A stretch of DNA of 64,000 bases, from positions 145,059,095 through 145,123,094 of the forward strand of contig CM071570.1 of the NCBI GenBank assembly GCA_036426205.1, written 5' to 3'. Positions 1 to 10,040 of this stretch are shown here, piece after piece. Within the stretch, counting starts at the first letter, position 1. Each line of letters starts with the position of its first letter. The notes under the pieces are model-generated. The model did not search any database, was not told where the DNA came from, and saw only the letters and a program-made list of their open reading frames with translations. The DNA is from Ascaphus truei (lineage: Eukaryota > Chordata > Amphibia > Anura > Ascaphidae). Both the position numbers and the translations under genes were made by a program.

Positions 1-213
1 GATTTGGTACGTACAGTTTGACAATGAAAGACTTATATTATGTAATATATGTGCCCCGAATGAATACAGCAAATTCTTCATAACAATCTTTAAAAAAATT
101 GAGAAATTATACACTGGGGAGAAATAATTATTGGGGATGACTAACATAATTGACAACTATAAAAAGGAAAAGAGAATTACTGAAGCACTTAAGTATCAAA
201 AACCTGTTTTAGG
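1..213. other. AT-rich sequence, no feature seen
   Basis: AT-rich single-copy-looking DNA upstream of the first solo LTR. The short open frames here have no recognisable composition or motif. I see nothing to annotate. Confidence 0.6.
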
Positions 214-982
214 TGTAGCCATGTATAAAAATGGTATACAGCTCTTTCTCATGCTAGAAGTAAACCTGGTAAGTATGCAGGGTTGCCAGCAACAATCATG
301 GAGGGTTGCCCTCACACCCTGGTGAGGTGTCATATGTATACAAGGGGAGTGGTAACATGCTCTGTGTCCACTGTTAGTGACACAAGAGGTGTGGCTGTTT
401 TCTGAGTCTATATAAGACACTGTACTGCCAAAAGTTAATGTGTTAGCCTAAGGGCAAGTGTCAAGTTCAAGGCTGTTAGATCTATGACCAGTTACTTACC
501 CACTGTGATCAGGGACCTGACACAGATGGTGATCTCCCTTAGGGGAGAGGTGACTCAACTCTTTTGAGAGAGAGGAGGAACTTCTGAGAGGGAAGCACTT
601 CACCAGAATGAGTGGCTATGACGACCGCTATGAGGGGCAGTCTGCCTGAACATGCAATAAAGATGCCCAGTTTCACAAGACCCTTGCTGTGTGAGAGTGG
701 AGTTATTACACAGAAGGAGGCACCCAGAAGGAGGTCCCTATCAGACACTTCTCCCTGCAGCCAAAGAGATCCTGATGGGGTGGAGGCGCTGCATCGTATG
801 TGAGTAAGACTCAGATCACACTACCTCAGATGCCTGTCATGCTGATATCCCCATACCAACCCAGCGGGAGACTCAGGAGTCCTGTAAGCCAGCAGGTGCA
901 CCACACGACATACAGACATGTAATGGGGCCAGTAGACCACAGGGGCCAATGTGAGATTGGGTGGGCTAAGAAAACCGTTACA
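214..982 (+). mobile_element. Solo LTR (TGTAGCC...TTACA family), TSD TAGG
   Basis: Starts TGTAGCCATG and ends CCGTTACA, flanked on both sides by TAGG (210-213 and 983-986), a perfect 4-bp target duplication. A TATA-like TATATAAG lies at 409-416 and an AATAAA signal at 656-661, which gives the plus orientation. It aligns by eye along most of its length with 59024-59848, including the block 'CTCACACCCTGGTGAGGTG', and its 3' end resembles 24500-25236. No internal retrotransposon sequence adjoins it, so it is a solo LTR made by LTR-LTR recombination. A 4-bp TSD with TG..CA ends fits a Ty3/Gypsy family (inference). Confidence 0.85.
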
Positions 983-1019
983 TAGGTATTACATATACTG
1001 TATTAAAAAACATTTAGAA

Positions 1020-3165
1020 CTAATTGGTGTGGTGGGGGCTTCATCCTGAAGAAATGGATTACATTTGTAAACAAAACTCACACCTCCCTGTCACGTATAG
1101 ATTATTAACTAATGCTAGCACAGGTCAGGAGTTACGTAGGCAAAAATTGAGATTGTGGCCTTGTCAGATCATCACCCTGATACCTTCCAAGTCAAAACAA
1201 AAAGCAGACTTAGAACATTTTAGAAACTGGACATTTCTAGCACAGTTGGCTGATACATTTAAAGAATACATGCATAATAAATGGCTTACATTTGAATTTA
1301 ACAATAGCATAAAAATGATAGTTTTCTGTTCTGGAACATAGCAACGGTTGTTTTGAGATGCGACCTTATAGCATACACTGCACGAACAGAGAAAGAAAGA
1401 AATGAGGACTAATGTATTTAAAAGCTCATAGTAAATTGATTAAATCATACTCCTCATTAAAAACTAAATTTAACGAAACAGAATATACCAAGATACTTAG
1501 AAAACAAGAAGGAATATGTTATTATTACAAAATTGAAAGATCTGAATTGCTTGCTTCAAAGGTCTACATTCTTTAGATATGATAAGGTTAACAATTATAT
1601 AATACAGTATGTTACAAGCTGACAGATCCATAAACTTTATTGAAGCTTTGAAGGATAGATGTGGGGAAATCCAACACAAAGCTAGAGAAATGTTACAGAT
1701 ACAGGTATTGAGTCAATTTTACAGTGAATTCTATTCAATTGACCAAATAAATATAAGTGAAAAATAATTCTGGGAAAACGTGAAAATCCACAAAGTAACT
1801 AAAGGATCAATTGCAAATGTTAAACAAACCTATACATGACAGAGGTAAAAAGGGCAATCAAGGGGTAAAAATGTAATAAAGAACCAAGGCTAGATGGTTA
1901 TACAAGGGAATTTTATAAAATCTTGCAGGAGATTTAATTAACATTTTCAATTACATAGAGTATTATCAATAATAGGCAACACACCAACAGATTTTAATTG
2001 TGTGTGTACTGTATTAAAGGGCTTTCTAAACCATGAAGAGATGTTACAGTCCTGGCGTTCTAGAGGCCCATATCTCTGCCTGATGTAGATGATAAAATAT
2101 TAGCTAAAATGATGGCTGATAGGTAAAAATATATTTTTATCAAGTGTCATAGATAAAGACCAAACCAGTTTTAAAATTGAAGGAATTCAGTAAATAATAT
2201 GTTACCTTGACAAAGCGCTCTGAGAAGTGTGAAACATTGGTGGGGCTTTTTTGCCCTTTTCTTGTCCTCATAACCATTAAATAATTATTTTTTTTGGGAA
2301 ACGCACTCTCCTGTTTGTTTATTTTTCTATGGACATTTGTTGTAGTGCTCCACCATTCTCCCTTTTTCTCTTGTCATATCTACTGGACGGCGGCACACCT
2401 AAGGACCCCCAATGCTGGATTGCATGGACGTTGCAGCTTCAAAAGTGAGTCACTTGCTTGCTACATGCTTTCCTGGCTATGATCTTTAATGAGATGTTGG
2501 TATTATCTAGGGTGAGTTATATGCTTATGACTCCTGGTGATAATGTGTGTCAATTTCTCACTATGTGGTGAGTTCACTATCCAGGAGTCTACACCCAATG
2601 TTGTCTTCAATCAAGTATTTATCCTGGGGATCCTTCTACGAGTATTCTTTATTCATTCAATTATATTTTCTGTTATCGGTCTTTAGCACCACGCATTTAC
2701 ATTCTATATCCAATATCTCAAGCAGAAGCAAGGTACAACACATGCCTACATATTGAAATTAGATGCTGAAAAGGCTTTTGATTTAGTTACAGTAATTGGG
2801 ACCATTTATTTCATGTTTTGGATACATCTGGCATAGTACCCCAAAAATAAGGTCATTTTGAATGGATATTTCTTACACTATAGAAATTTGGAGAGGGACT
2901 AGTAAAGGTTGCCTATTATCCCCACTTATGTTTGTGTTCATGTTAGCAAACATAAAATTAGCAATAAACTTAAGAGAATCAAAAAGTTAGCCTGGACTAA
3001 ATATTGATAATTGTGAAATGGAACTATCAATGTTTGCTGAGGACATGCTTTGTCACAAAGCCAAAATAATCCCTACCAGAAAGATGTAATATTATAAGTA
3101 ATTTCAGCACCTTCTCAAGTTCCAAAGTTAACTTTGACAAATCACAGACACGGCAGCTAAATCAA
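1020..3165 (+). pseudogene. Decayed L1-like LINE ORF2 (reverse transcriptase)
   Basis: Heavily mutated ORF2 readable only by switching frames. Recognisable L1-clade motifs in order: 'LDGYTREFYKIL' near 1890-1920, 'MMADR' followed by 'FLSSVIDKDQTSF' near 2108-2175, 'LKLDAEKAFDLV' near 2755-2790, 'VILNGYF' near 2850, and 'ELSMFAEDML' near 3020-3050, where the catalytic FADD has become FAED. Many stops and frameshifts make it a dead copy. The sequence between about 2205 and 2705 does not belong to the ORF and is a later insertion. It is among the oldest recognisable elements in the window. Confidence 0.75.
2205..2705 (+). mobile_element. Repeat with hammerhead-like core inserted in the L1-like LINE
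   Basis: About 500 bp separates the SVIDKDQ block from the LKLDAEKAFD block of the LINE. It begins near a stem-loop of the form TTGACAAAG - hairpin - GAAACATTGG (2206-2240), followed about 60 bases on by 'GCACTCTCCTGTTTG'. The same architecture recurs at 3916, 61058 and 62421. I read it as a non-coding terminal repeat of a Penelope-like element. Boundaries are approximate and no target duplication was resolved. Confidence 0.45.
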
Positions 3166-3443
3166 ATTGTGAATGATGCACAAATCAAATGTAGCTCCCT
3201 TTCTGTGATGAAGGGACTACGCGTGCTGGGAATTACCTGCGTGGCTCACAGGAGACCTAAGCCTCCGCTGCTGGGAGCCTGGGGTTGTCTTGTTTCGAGT
3301 GACAGTGCCTCCACTGGGATCATAGCGCAGAAGGATAACCACTCACAGGAACCAATATAACCAGTAAACACACACCAGGTTTATAACAATGGTATTTACT
3401 AACCACAAGGAACACAGCACAACATTAATGATAACAGTACACT

Positions 3444-3447
<4 letters not shown>

Positions 3448-3489
<42 letters not shown>
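3448..3489. repeat. (TA)n microsatellite
   Basis: Roughly forty bases of pure TA inside the interrupted Gypsy LTR. A second TA-rich tract at about 4325-4347 marks the other side of the nested repeat. Confidence 0.9.
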
Positions 3490-3494
<5 letters not shown>

Positions 3495-3654
3495 GGAAAA
3501 GACAGCGCCCTTCTCAGCATACACCCAAATTGCCTTCTCAGCATACACCCAAATTGCTGCAACCCTGACCCAAGATGACACACCCAGCACAAATGCCTGA
3601 TGGCAATAGGATGTAATAGAACACAATGGTGGTTAGGAACAAGTAATTGTGTAA

Positions 3655-4347
3655 TAAAAACTAATATTAGTTGAAAAATATAAAAAAAAAGGAAAAAAGT
3701 GTGTAACTGAAAAATGAATGAACAAAATAAAAAATCACAATAGGAAAAATAATATTATCATATAGGACAAAAATAAAAGAAAAAATCTCTAAAAAATGTA
3801 AAAAATAAAAACCACAAAATAGATAAATTAATACTTAAGTCCATATGAGTCCTTGTGCATGAAAAATATATATGGTCCGGGCAGCTTCTTCTTGGGCTCA
3901 CCAACCAAACTTCCCCTGATGAAATCCGCTGAGACAGATGAAACGTGTAGGGTCACGTGGCATAGGAACTACGGTGGTCGAGCAGTCCAGACACCAGAGT
4001 GAGGACGTCAGTGAAGGATTCCCATGTTCCCTGATTGGTGGGAGTTCGGTGGCGGCCGTACTGACCAGAGGCATTCCGGTTTGACGGAGAGAGATCCAGA
4101 CGGTGAGTACAGCAGCAGCAACATCCAGTTGCAGTGATTACAACCGTATTCAAACGGAGGACGGCTGTGGAAGTCTGACGTTGATCTGGTGCATGGGCTG
4201 GTCCCATAACATGCCTTTATTTTACTGACAAAGTGTGATTTTGCAATTGTCTGTTCAAGGGAAAATTAAAACTTTTATATCTGATTGTACACAAGGATCG
4301 GGCGCTTTTTCTTTATCTTTTCTAATATATATATATATTATATATAT
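3655..4347 (+). mobile_element. PLE-like non-coding repeat with hammerhead-like core, nested in the LTR
   Basis: Interrupts the Gypsy LTR. It holds an AT-rich 5' part, then CTGATGA (3916-3922), a degenerate hairpin and GAAAC (3940-3944), whose following bases form a 5-bp stem: ACGTG (3943-3947) with CACGT (3954-3958). This matches the layout of a type I hammerhead ribozyme except that the cleavage-site base after CACGU is G, which would prevent cleavage. The right end is 'GCGCTTTTTCTTTATC' plus (TA)n. Hammerhead motifs are known in Penelope-like retroelements; assignment to that class is inference. Confidence 0.5.
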
Positions 4348-5004
4348 ACGTGGGGTGAACTCCCGTTGGTGGGTCACCTTCAGAGTCTCTGATTTTTGTG
4401 TGCCTGGGTCTGGTCCCAGACAACACACACTGCGTAGTGTCCTCTCACAGATGCAGCACTCTATCACTGTTTATAATGAGGGAAGCATCCTTATCTGGGG
4501 GCTTCCCTATAGCAGCCACAAACTTGCAAGGGGCTAGGGGCCTATCTGGGGCCTATGGGGGATTCTGGCTTAGTCTGGGAGCCACTGGCACCCAGACACT
4601 ACCTTCTCCCTTGGAGGCCTGGCTCCAACTGAGTGCAAAGCACCTAGCGTGCCAAATGTATCGATCTCCCTATTGCTCCTGCCTCTGCATCCCTATTGGC
4701 TGCCTTGCCCCCACATGATGTGCAGCCCGTAAGCTGCTGGTACTTCTAGTCCTGTGCGGAGCCATCTTCTAAGATGGCTGCCGCACTCGACTGTACTGCG
4801 CATGTGCGAAACGGCGGCAGCACATGCGCGCCTATCTAAGATGGTTCGCCCCATTTGCTGGGTGCGCCGCGGAGCTCCGGAGCGGCAGCTGACTGCCGCA
4901 ACTCTCTCTGCTCCTATCTAGGTCAGCCCGTGGCCCCGGCAGCACCCGGATGAGCCGCAGCCTCCCCCGCACCCGCTACAGAGGTGAGCGGGGACCCGGC
5001 TACA

Positions 5005-5017
5005 TCCTCCCCCTTAT
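5005..5017 (-). promoter_or_regulatory. Polypurine tract (plus-strand primer) of the outer Gypsy
   Basis: On the minus strand the sequence ATAAGGGGGAGGA lies immediately before the LTR start TGTAGCC. This is the expected position and composition of the RNase H-resistant primer for second-strand synthesis, and it fixes the LTR boundary at 5004. Confidence 0.8.
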
Positions 5018-5714
5018 GGAGACCAACTTCCTCACTTGGGAACAACATAGCAAAACAGAGTTTACACAATAAAAATGTAATGCATAACATACAACTTAAC
5101 TGTGTGCATTGACAAAACAATATTGAATACTTCAGTGAGCACGTTTATTACAGAAGCAAACCGGCTCCGAGAAAGCTGCTGAGACTCGTAATGATGTGCC
5201 CCTAAGGAATCGTATGCCACTCTAGTGGGAGGGCATCTCACTCACCGACTTCTGTGAGTCTCTTCTTCCACGTCTCCTTCCTAGGAGCTGCGGTCGTGGG
5301 CTTAGGCCCTGACCCTCTCATAAAGGTGAACCAGTCTCTAAAAGGTCTCTGGAAGGGACAAAGCTCGAGATTTGTGGGTCAAGGAGACGCTTGTTGAAGA
5401 TGCAGGGCAAGGTACACGAGGGATGTGCCCATTACCCATTGCTCCTTCGGGAGGTGCCCACCAGCCTCCATTGAAGTTAGTGGAGGTTCCCTCCAAAGGG
5501 TCTTGAGCTGTTTCTGTTACCGGAGCTGGTGTCTCTGAGGACCCTTCTGTCTCACTTGCCTCTGCGGTTGACTCTGACTCAGGGTCACTTTCCCCCACTT
5601 GAGGAATTGGCAGCAAGTGGTTTCGGTTTCAGACATTTACCCTGCATCTGCGTCTTGTATGCGGTAGACAGGGAGGCCTGGCATCTGGGACTCCACTTTC
5701 AAGGGCCCTGCTCT
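5018..5714 (-). pseudogene. Outer Gypsy: 3' end of pol and spacer before the LTR
   Basis: Continues in the same direction as the integrase upstream. A 92-codon frame (5338-5616) rich in Ser, Glu, Thr and Pro looks like the variable tail after the integrase C-terminal domain. The remainder (about 5018-5337) is non-coding and leads to the polypurine tract. No envelope-like motif is visible. Confidence 0.5.
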
Positions 5715-6380
5715 TCAGCAGTTGGATAGCTTGTGTTTACTGGGGATTCCTAGGTTTCGTGGGAGAACGCCGTCTCTGGGTCGAAGTTCCCAATAGTGGA
5801 CCTTATGGTCATACCTTCGCTTGTTGCATGCATTCAGCTGAGCCGTGGCTTTTCCTGTCAACTGATATGCACTGCGAAGACTATCTTGGAGCCGTCTCCC
5901 ATATTTGTAGTGGGCCATGTTCGGTACCCCATCAGTAGATACCCGGAGATGAATGTCCACAGGCAGTCGTGCCTCTCGCCCGAACATCATGAAGTACTGT
6001 GTGAACCCATGGATTCATGCCTGGTGCAGTTGTAGGTATACACTAGCGATTCAACATGCTTGCTCCATTTGACTTTCTGAGAGGCCGTAGGGTGCCTAGC
6101 TTGTTGAGAAGGGTTTGGTTGAACCTCTCCAGCAGAGTGCCTCCCTCTGGATGATATGGAGTGGTCCTAGACTTCTGGATGTTAAGCAAGTTGAGAAGTT
6201 CCTTGATAAGCTTACTCTAGATGTCTCTCCCTTGGTTGAAGTGCATCCGATTCGGCAAGCCATAGTGGATGAAATATTTCTCCCACAGTACATTGGCTAC
6301 TGTTAGAGCCTTCTGATCCTTGGTTGGGAAAGTTTGGGCGTACCTGGTATAGTGATTGGTCACTACCAGGACGTTCCCGA
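5715..6380 (-). pseudogene. Outer Gypsy: integrase catalytic core and C-terminal part
   Basis: Minus-strand frames give 'VLVVTNHYTRYAQTFPTKDQ', 'YFIHYGLPNRM', 'HPEGGTLLERFNQTLLNKL' and then 'MMFGREARLPVDIHL' with 'GVLPRNLGIPSKHKLSNC', the usual order in a Ty3/Gypsy integrase (DDE core, then the chromo-less C-terminal domain). The canonical DHYT and DQG aspartates both read as N, and a stop follows 'GRDI', so the enzyme is dead. It continues the zinc-binding part at 8005-8240, from which it was separated by the LINE at 6381-8004. Confidence 0.85.
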
Positions 6381-8004
6381 TTTATTTATTTATAAAATAT
6401 TTTACCAGGAAATAATACATTGAGAGTTACCTCTCGTTTTCAAGTATGTCCTGGGCACAGAGTTAAGACAAATAATACATGGTTACAAATACAGTTACAT
6501 AAATGAACAGGGTATACATTATATACAAGACATTGCATGCACAGTTAAAGAAAATATATGTTATGGGCGTATGAAACAGTTACAGACCAGATTAAAATGT
6601 GAGACAGCCTTAGATTTGAAAGAACTTAAACTGGTGGTGGATGTGAGAGTCTCTGGTAGGTTGTTCCAGTTTTGGGGTGCACGGTAAGAGAAGGAGGAAT
6701 GGCCAGATACTTTGTTGAACAGTCTTTTGGAGTCTGATCTCAGGTGATAAGTGCTGCATGTGGTAGGGGTGAGGAGCTTGTTCAGGTAGCTGGGTAGATT
6801 GCCCATAAAGAATTTAAAGGCAAGACAGGAAAGGTGAACTTTGCGCCTAGACTCTAGTGATGACCAATCTAGTTCTTTGAGCATTTCACAGTGATGTGTG
6901 TTGTAGTTGCATTGGAGAACAAAATGACAAATTGAATTGTAGAGGGTGTCAAGTTTGCTAAGGTGGGTTTGAGGTGCCGTGCCATATACTATGTCTCCAT
7001 AGTCAATAATTGGCATTAGCATCTGCTGTGCGATACGCTTTCTGACCAGGAGACTTAGGGAGGATTTGTTCCTGTAAAGTACCCCTAGTTTGGCATAGGT
7101 CTTGGTTGTCAGGGTATCAATGTGCATTCCGAATGTTAAGTGGGAGTCAAACCATAAGCCCAGGTATTTAAAACTAGTGACAGGGGTTAGGGTGGTGTTA
7201 GTGTTGGTTCTAATATGGAGCTCAGTCGCTGGAAGCTGTAAGAATTTAGTCTTGGTCCCAAATACCATTGTTACAGTCTTGTCAGTGTTTAAAAACAGTT
7301 TGTTTAGGGAAATCCAGTTTTCGAGTCTCAAAAAGTCAGACTGAAGTATGTGTTGAAGGTCAGAGAGGCTATGGCTGTGTGCATACAGGATTGTGTCATC
7401 TGCATACATGTGTATTGAGGCTTCCTTACAAGCTGTGGGAAGATCATTAATGAACACTGAGAAGAGTAGGGACACCACAGGTGATATCATGGGGGTTGGA
7501 GTTAGAGCCTGTGATGGACACATGTTGGGATCTTCCTGATAGGTAGGACTGAAACCAGTTTAAAGCATGCTTCCCTATTCCAGAGCTCTGGAGCTTGTCA
7601 AGCAGGATAGCATGATCAACTGTATCAAAAGCCTTTGCAAAATCTAGGAATACTGCACCAGTGAGTTGTCCCCGTTCCATTCCACACTGGATTTCATTGC
7701 AAACTTTTAGCAGGGTAGTTACGGTGGAGTGTTTGGGACGAAAGCCAGATTGGAATTGGCTAGGGAGATTTGTCTTGGTGTAGTAGTCGCTTAATTGGGA
7801 GTGGACACATTTTCCCATGACTTTGGATAGAATTGGGAGAAGTGCGATTGGTCTGTAGTTTGAGACAGTGTTTTTGTCCCCACTTTTGAAGATTGGGACA
7901 ACTCTGGCAGTATTCCAGGTCTTAGGGATATGGCCTGCAGACAGGATAGAGTTGACTATGGAAGCAATTGGTTTGGCAATCGATGCCTTTGAGGCTGCCT
8001 CAAT
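6381..8004 (-). mobile_element. 5'-truncated L2/CR1-type (Jockey superfamily) LINE nested in the Gypsy integrase
   Basis: Two minus-strand frames, 8004-7447 and 7523-6561, encode one reverse transcriptase. They contain 'VVPIFKSGDKNTVSNYRPIA', 'FQSGFRPKHSTVTTLL', 'FLDFAKAFDTVDHA' and an intact 'MYADDTILYA'. A small deletion and frameshift near 7470-7510 removes the conserved QGS motif after 'GVP'. The 3' end is a short AAATAAATAAA-type tail at 6381, as in L2-like elements. The 5' junction sits inside 'VCMDFLCIE' of the Gypsy integrase. The ORF lacks the endonuclease because of 5' truncation. Confidence 0.85.
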
Positions 8005-9380
8005 ACAGAGAAAGTCCATGCAGACTGGTCCATGGGACCGGAGCCCTTTAGGTGGCTCATTGGGGCTGCACGTGTGGGCAGTGTTTTCCTCTGGATACAC
8101 CGCAGGTAATTTCTACAGTGGCGCTCTACTAACTCCCTCATTTTATGCCAGAAGAACCAGTCTCTCACTAGGCTGAAGGTCTTGTCTATGCCCAGATGTC
8201 CATGCTCATCATGTAATGACTGTAGAACCTGGTATTCCAAGTATCAGGGCAGTACCAGTTGTCTCCTATCAGGGTGCTTATGGTACGGGATGACCCTGTA
8301 GAGGAGACCACGCTCTATGCGGAACTTGGCCCATTCTCTCATGATGACCGCGACTGGGTCTATAGGAGCGCACTTCACCAAGGAAGGATTGTTCTGTTGA
8401 ATGGCCTGGCGTATAGCTTTAGCATCTGGTACTTTATCAAGTCTTTCCATTCTAGAATGGTATCCTGGGTAATTTACATGCCTTCAGGATGGCAGTAGGC
8501 GGCCGCGAGTGCCTTGGACTGACATCCCAGTGAGTCGACTACTCTTGTTCAGAGAACACCATGTTGTTTTCCACTATGGCGGCAGTCAAGCACATGGCCC
8601 GAATCCCAGTTACAGGGATTTCTTCCCACGGGCCATCGTCCAATGTTGCACTCAGCCAAAGTCTTCTGGACAGAGCATCGGCTCCGATGTTTAAGGGCCC
8701 TGGCTTGTATTTGAGGGTGAATTGATAGTTTGATAGTGCCGCCAGCCACGTGTGACTGGTGGCTTCCATTTTAGCGGAGGTTAGGATATTCGTTAATGGA
8801 TTATTGTTAGTCCGTACCTCGAACGAGACTCCATACAAGTAGTCATGGATCTTGTCAACTACTGCCCACTTGAGAGCGAGGAACTCCAGTTTGTGAACCG
8901 GGTAGTTTTGCTCGCTTGGCATTAAACTTCGGCTCACATACGTCACTGGGCGGAGGCCTGCAGGGTACTTCTGATGTAGTAAGCTCCCATCCCGTTGAAG
9001 CTGGCATCTACATGCAGGATATACGGCTGCTCTGGGTCGGCATAAGCCAAGACAGGTGCTTCTGACTTTTCTTGAGGCCAGTGAATGTCCTCTCACAGGC
9101 GGATGTCCACTGTTCTCCTGACGGGTGTCCGTGGGATGCAGCCTTCTGGGTAGGGGATGCAGCCTTCTTGGTTTCTCTGGGTCTCTTCAGGAGGTTATTG
9201 AGGACCTTTGCTTTGCTGGAGAAACCTTCTACGAAATGACGGTAGTATCCACAGAACCCCAAGAAGGATCGCTGCTCCATCACATTGTCTGGTCTCGGCC
9301 AGTTCACTACGGCTTCGACCTTAGTGTGGTCGGTATCCACTTCTTCTGCCGACACAATGTGGCCCACGTAGGTGACCGAC
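8005..9380 (-). pseudogene. Outer Gypsy: end of RT, RNase H and integrase zinc-binding domain
   Basis: In minus-strand order: 'MGHIVSAEEVDTDHTKVEAV' and 'SFLGFCGYYRHFVEGFS' (RT thumb/connection), 'TWLAALSNYQFTLKYKPGP' and 'GADALSRR' (RNase H end), a linker frame (8244-8450), then 'HDEHGHLGIDKTFSLVRDWF', the HHCC integrase zinc finger. Several frameshifts and stops. The frame continues upstream at 15898, where 'LTLDKCQFCRT' joins 'SVTYVGHIVS' once the 9381-15892 insertion is removed. Confidence 0.88.
9376..9380. other. Target-site duplication CCGAC (left)
   Basis: CCGAC here and at 15893-15897 flank the Tx1-bearing unit exactly. The duplicated bases belong to the Gypsy pol coding sequence. 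Confidence 0.85.
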
Positions 9381-9912
9381 TGTCATGCCTGTATGCCCGC
9401 AGACCAAGCTAGACCCCAGTACTGAGGTGGGAACGGTATGATACCGCACACACACAGCAGTGGGAGCAAGCCTGGAGTGTGGTATAGTGTTGCTGGGCCT
9501 GTTGGAAGAGTTGTTAGAGTATACTTGCAATGCTTGGGGAATGTCCGTGAGAATAGTCGTGTCCGTTTGCCAATGTTCAGGGATCCAGAGGGTAGAGTCA
9601 TCAGAGGGCAAGCCAGGTCCTAGGAAGCCAGAGGTCAGCGGAGTTGTATGTGTAGCAGGGTTCAAAGGGATACCAGAGAGCAGAGTAGTCCAGGGTAAGC
9701 AGGGGTCAAAGCCAGGGAAATCCAAAGTAACACAGGAGCAGGTAATCACAGGAGCACAGAGGGAGCACAGCATAGGACAGGTAACACACAGGGAAACAGG
9801 AACTATGCAGAGCGAGGAAGAGGTGGACAGACAGGGATTATAAAGGAAGGTGCACCAATGACAGAGAGGGGAGGAGTAGAGAGAGAAGTGGGTCTATTTT
9901 GATCTGGTTTAA
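9381..9912 (-). promoter_or_regulatory. 3' portion of the LTR-like host unit, with TATA-like box
   Basis: On the minus strand a CCTTTATAATCC box lies near 9836-9847, about 450 bp before the unit's end. It is followed by a pyrimidine-rich transcript-like segment ending in GCATGACA. This layout resembles the R-U5 part of an LTR. The exact junction between LINE 3' UTR and LTR-like sequence cannot be set without an uninterrupted copy. Confidence 0.5.
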
Positions 9913-9946
9913 AACTGATTGGCCGGCGAAGCCGGCCAATTCAGTT
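9913..9946 (-). other. Strong hairpin after Tx1-like ORF2 (copy 1)
   Basis: ATTGGCCGGC, loop GAA, GCCGGCCAAT: a perfect 10-bp stem extended by AACTG/CAGTT across one bulged base. It lies about 100 bases beyond the probable ORF2 stop. Copy 2 keeps the stem (44465-44487) and changes only a loop base. A 3' stem-loop is a plausible recognition site for the element's reverse transcriptase (inference). Confidence 0.7.
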
Positions 9947-10040
9947 GAACAGCAATTCTACTTGTTGCCAAGTAGAACAAAGAAAAACCAGTCAAACAAA
10001 TATTCAAAAGAAGACCAACAAGTGCACTGTTGAATTGCAC

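Larger units (their letters stand above)
3190..5004 (-). mobile_element. 3' LTR of the outer Gypsy element, interrupted by a nested repeat
   Basis: Read on the minus strand it starts TGTAGCCGGG directly after a polypurine tract (5005-5017) and ends GGGAGCTACA at 3190. The terminal block 'CTGTGAGCCACGCAGGT' resembles the ends of the solo LTRs at 214-982 and 24500-25236, so these belong to related families. The LTR is split by about 0.7-0.9 kb of unrelated sequence bounded by (TA)n tracts. The block from 4348 to 5004 is CpG-rich and looks like U3. The 5' LTR of the element is not in the window. Confidence 0.7.

Noticed and set aside
3399..3626. Open frame with a run of alternating Ile and Tyr
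   Set aside because: Direct translation of the (TA)n microsatellite; no other support.
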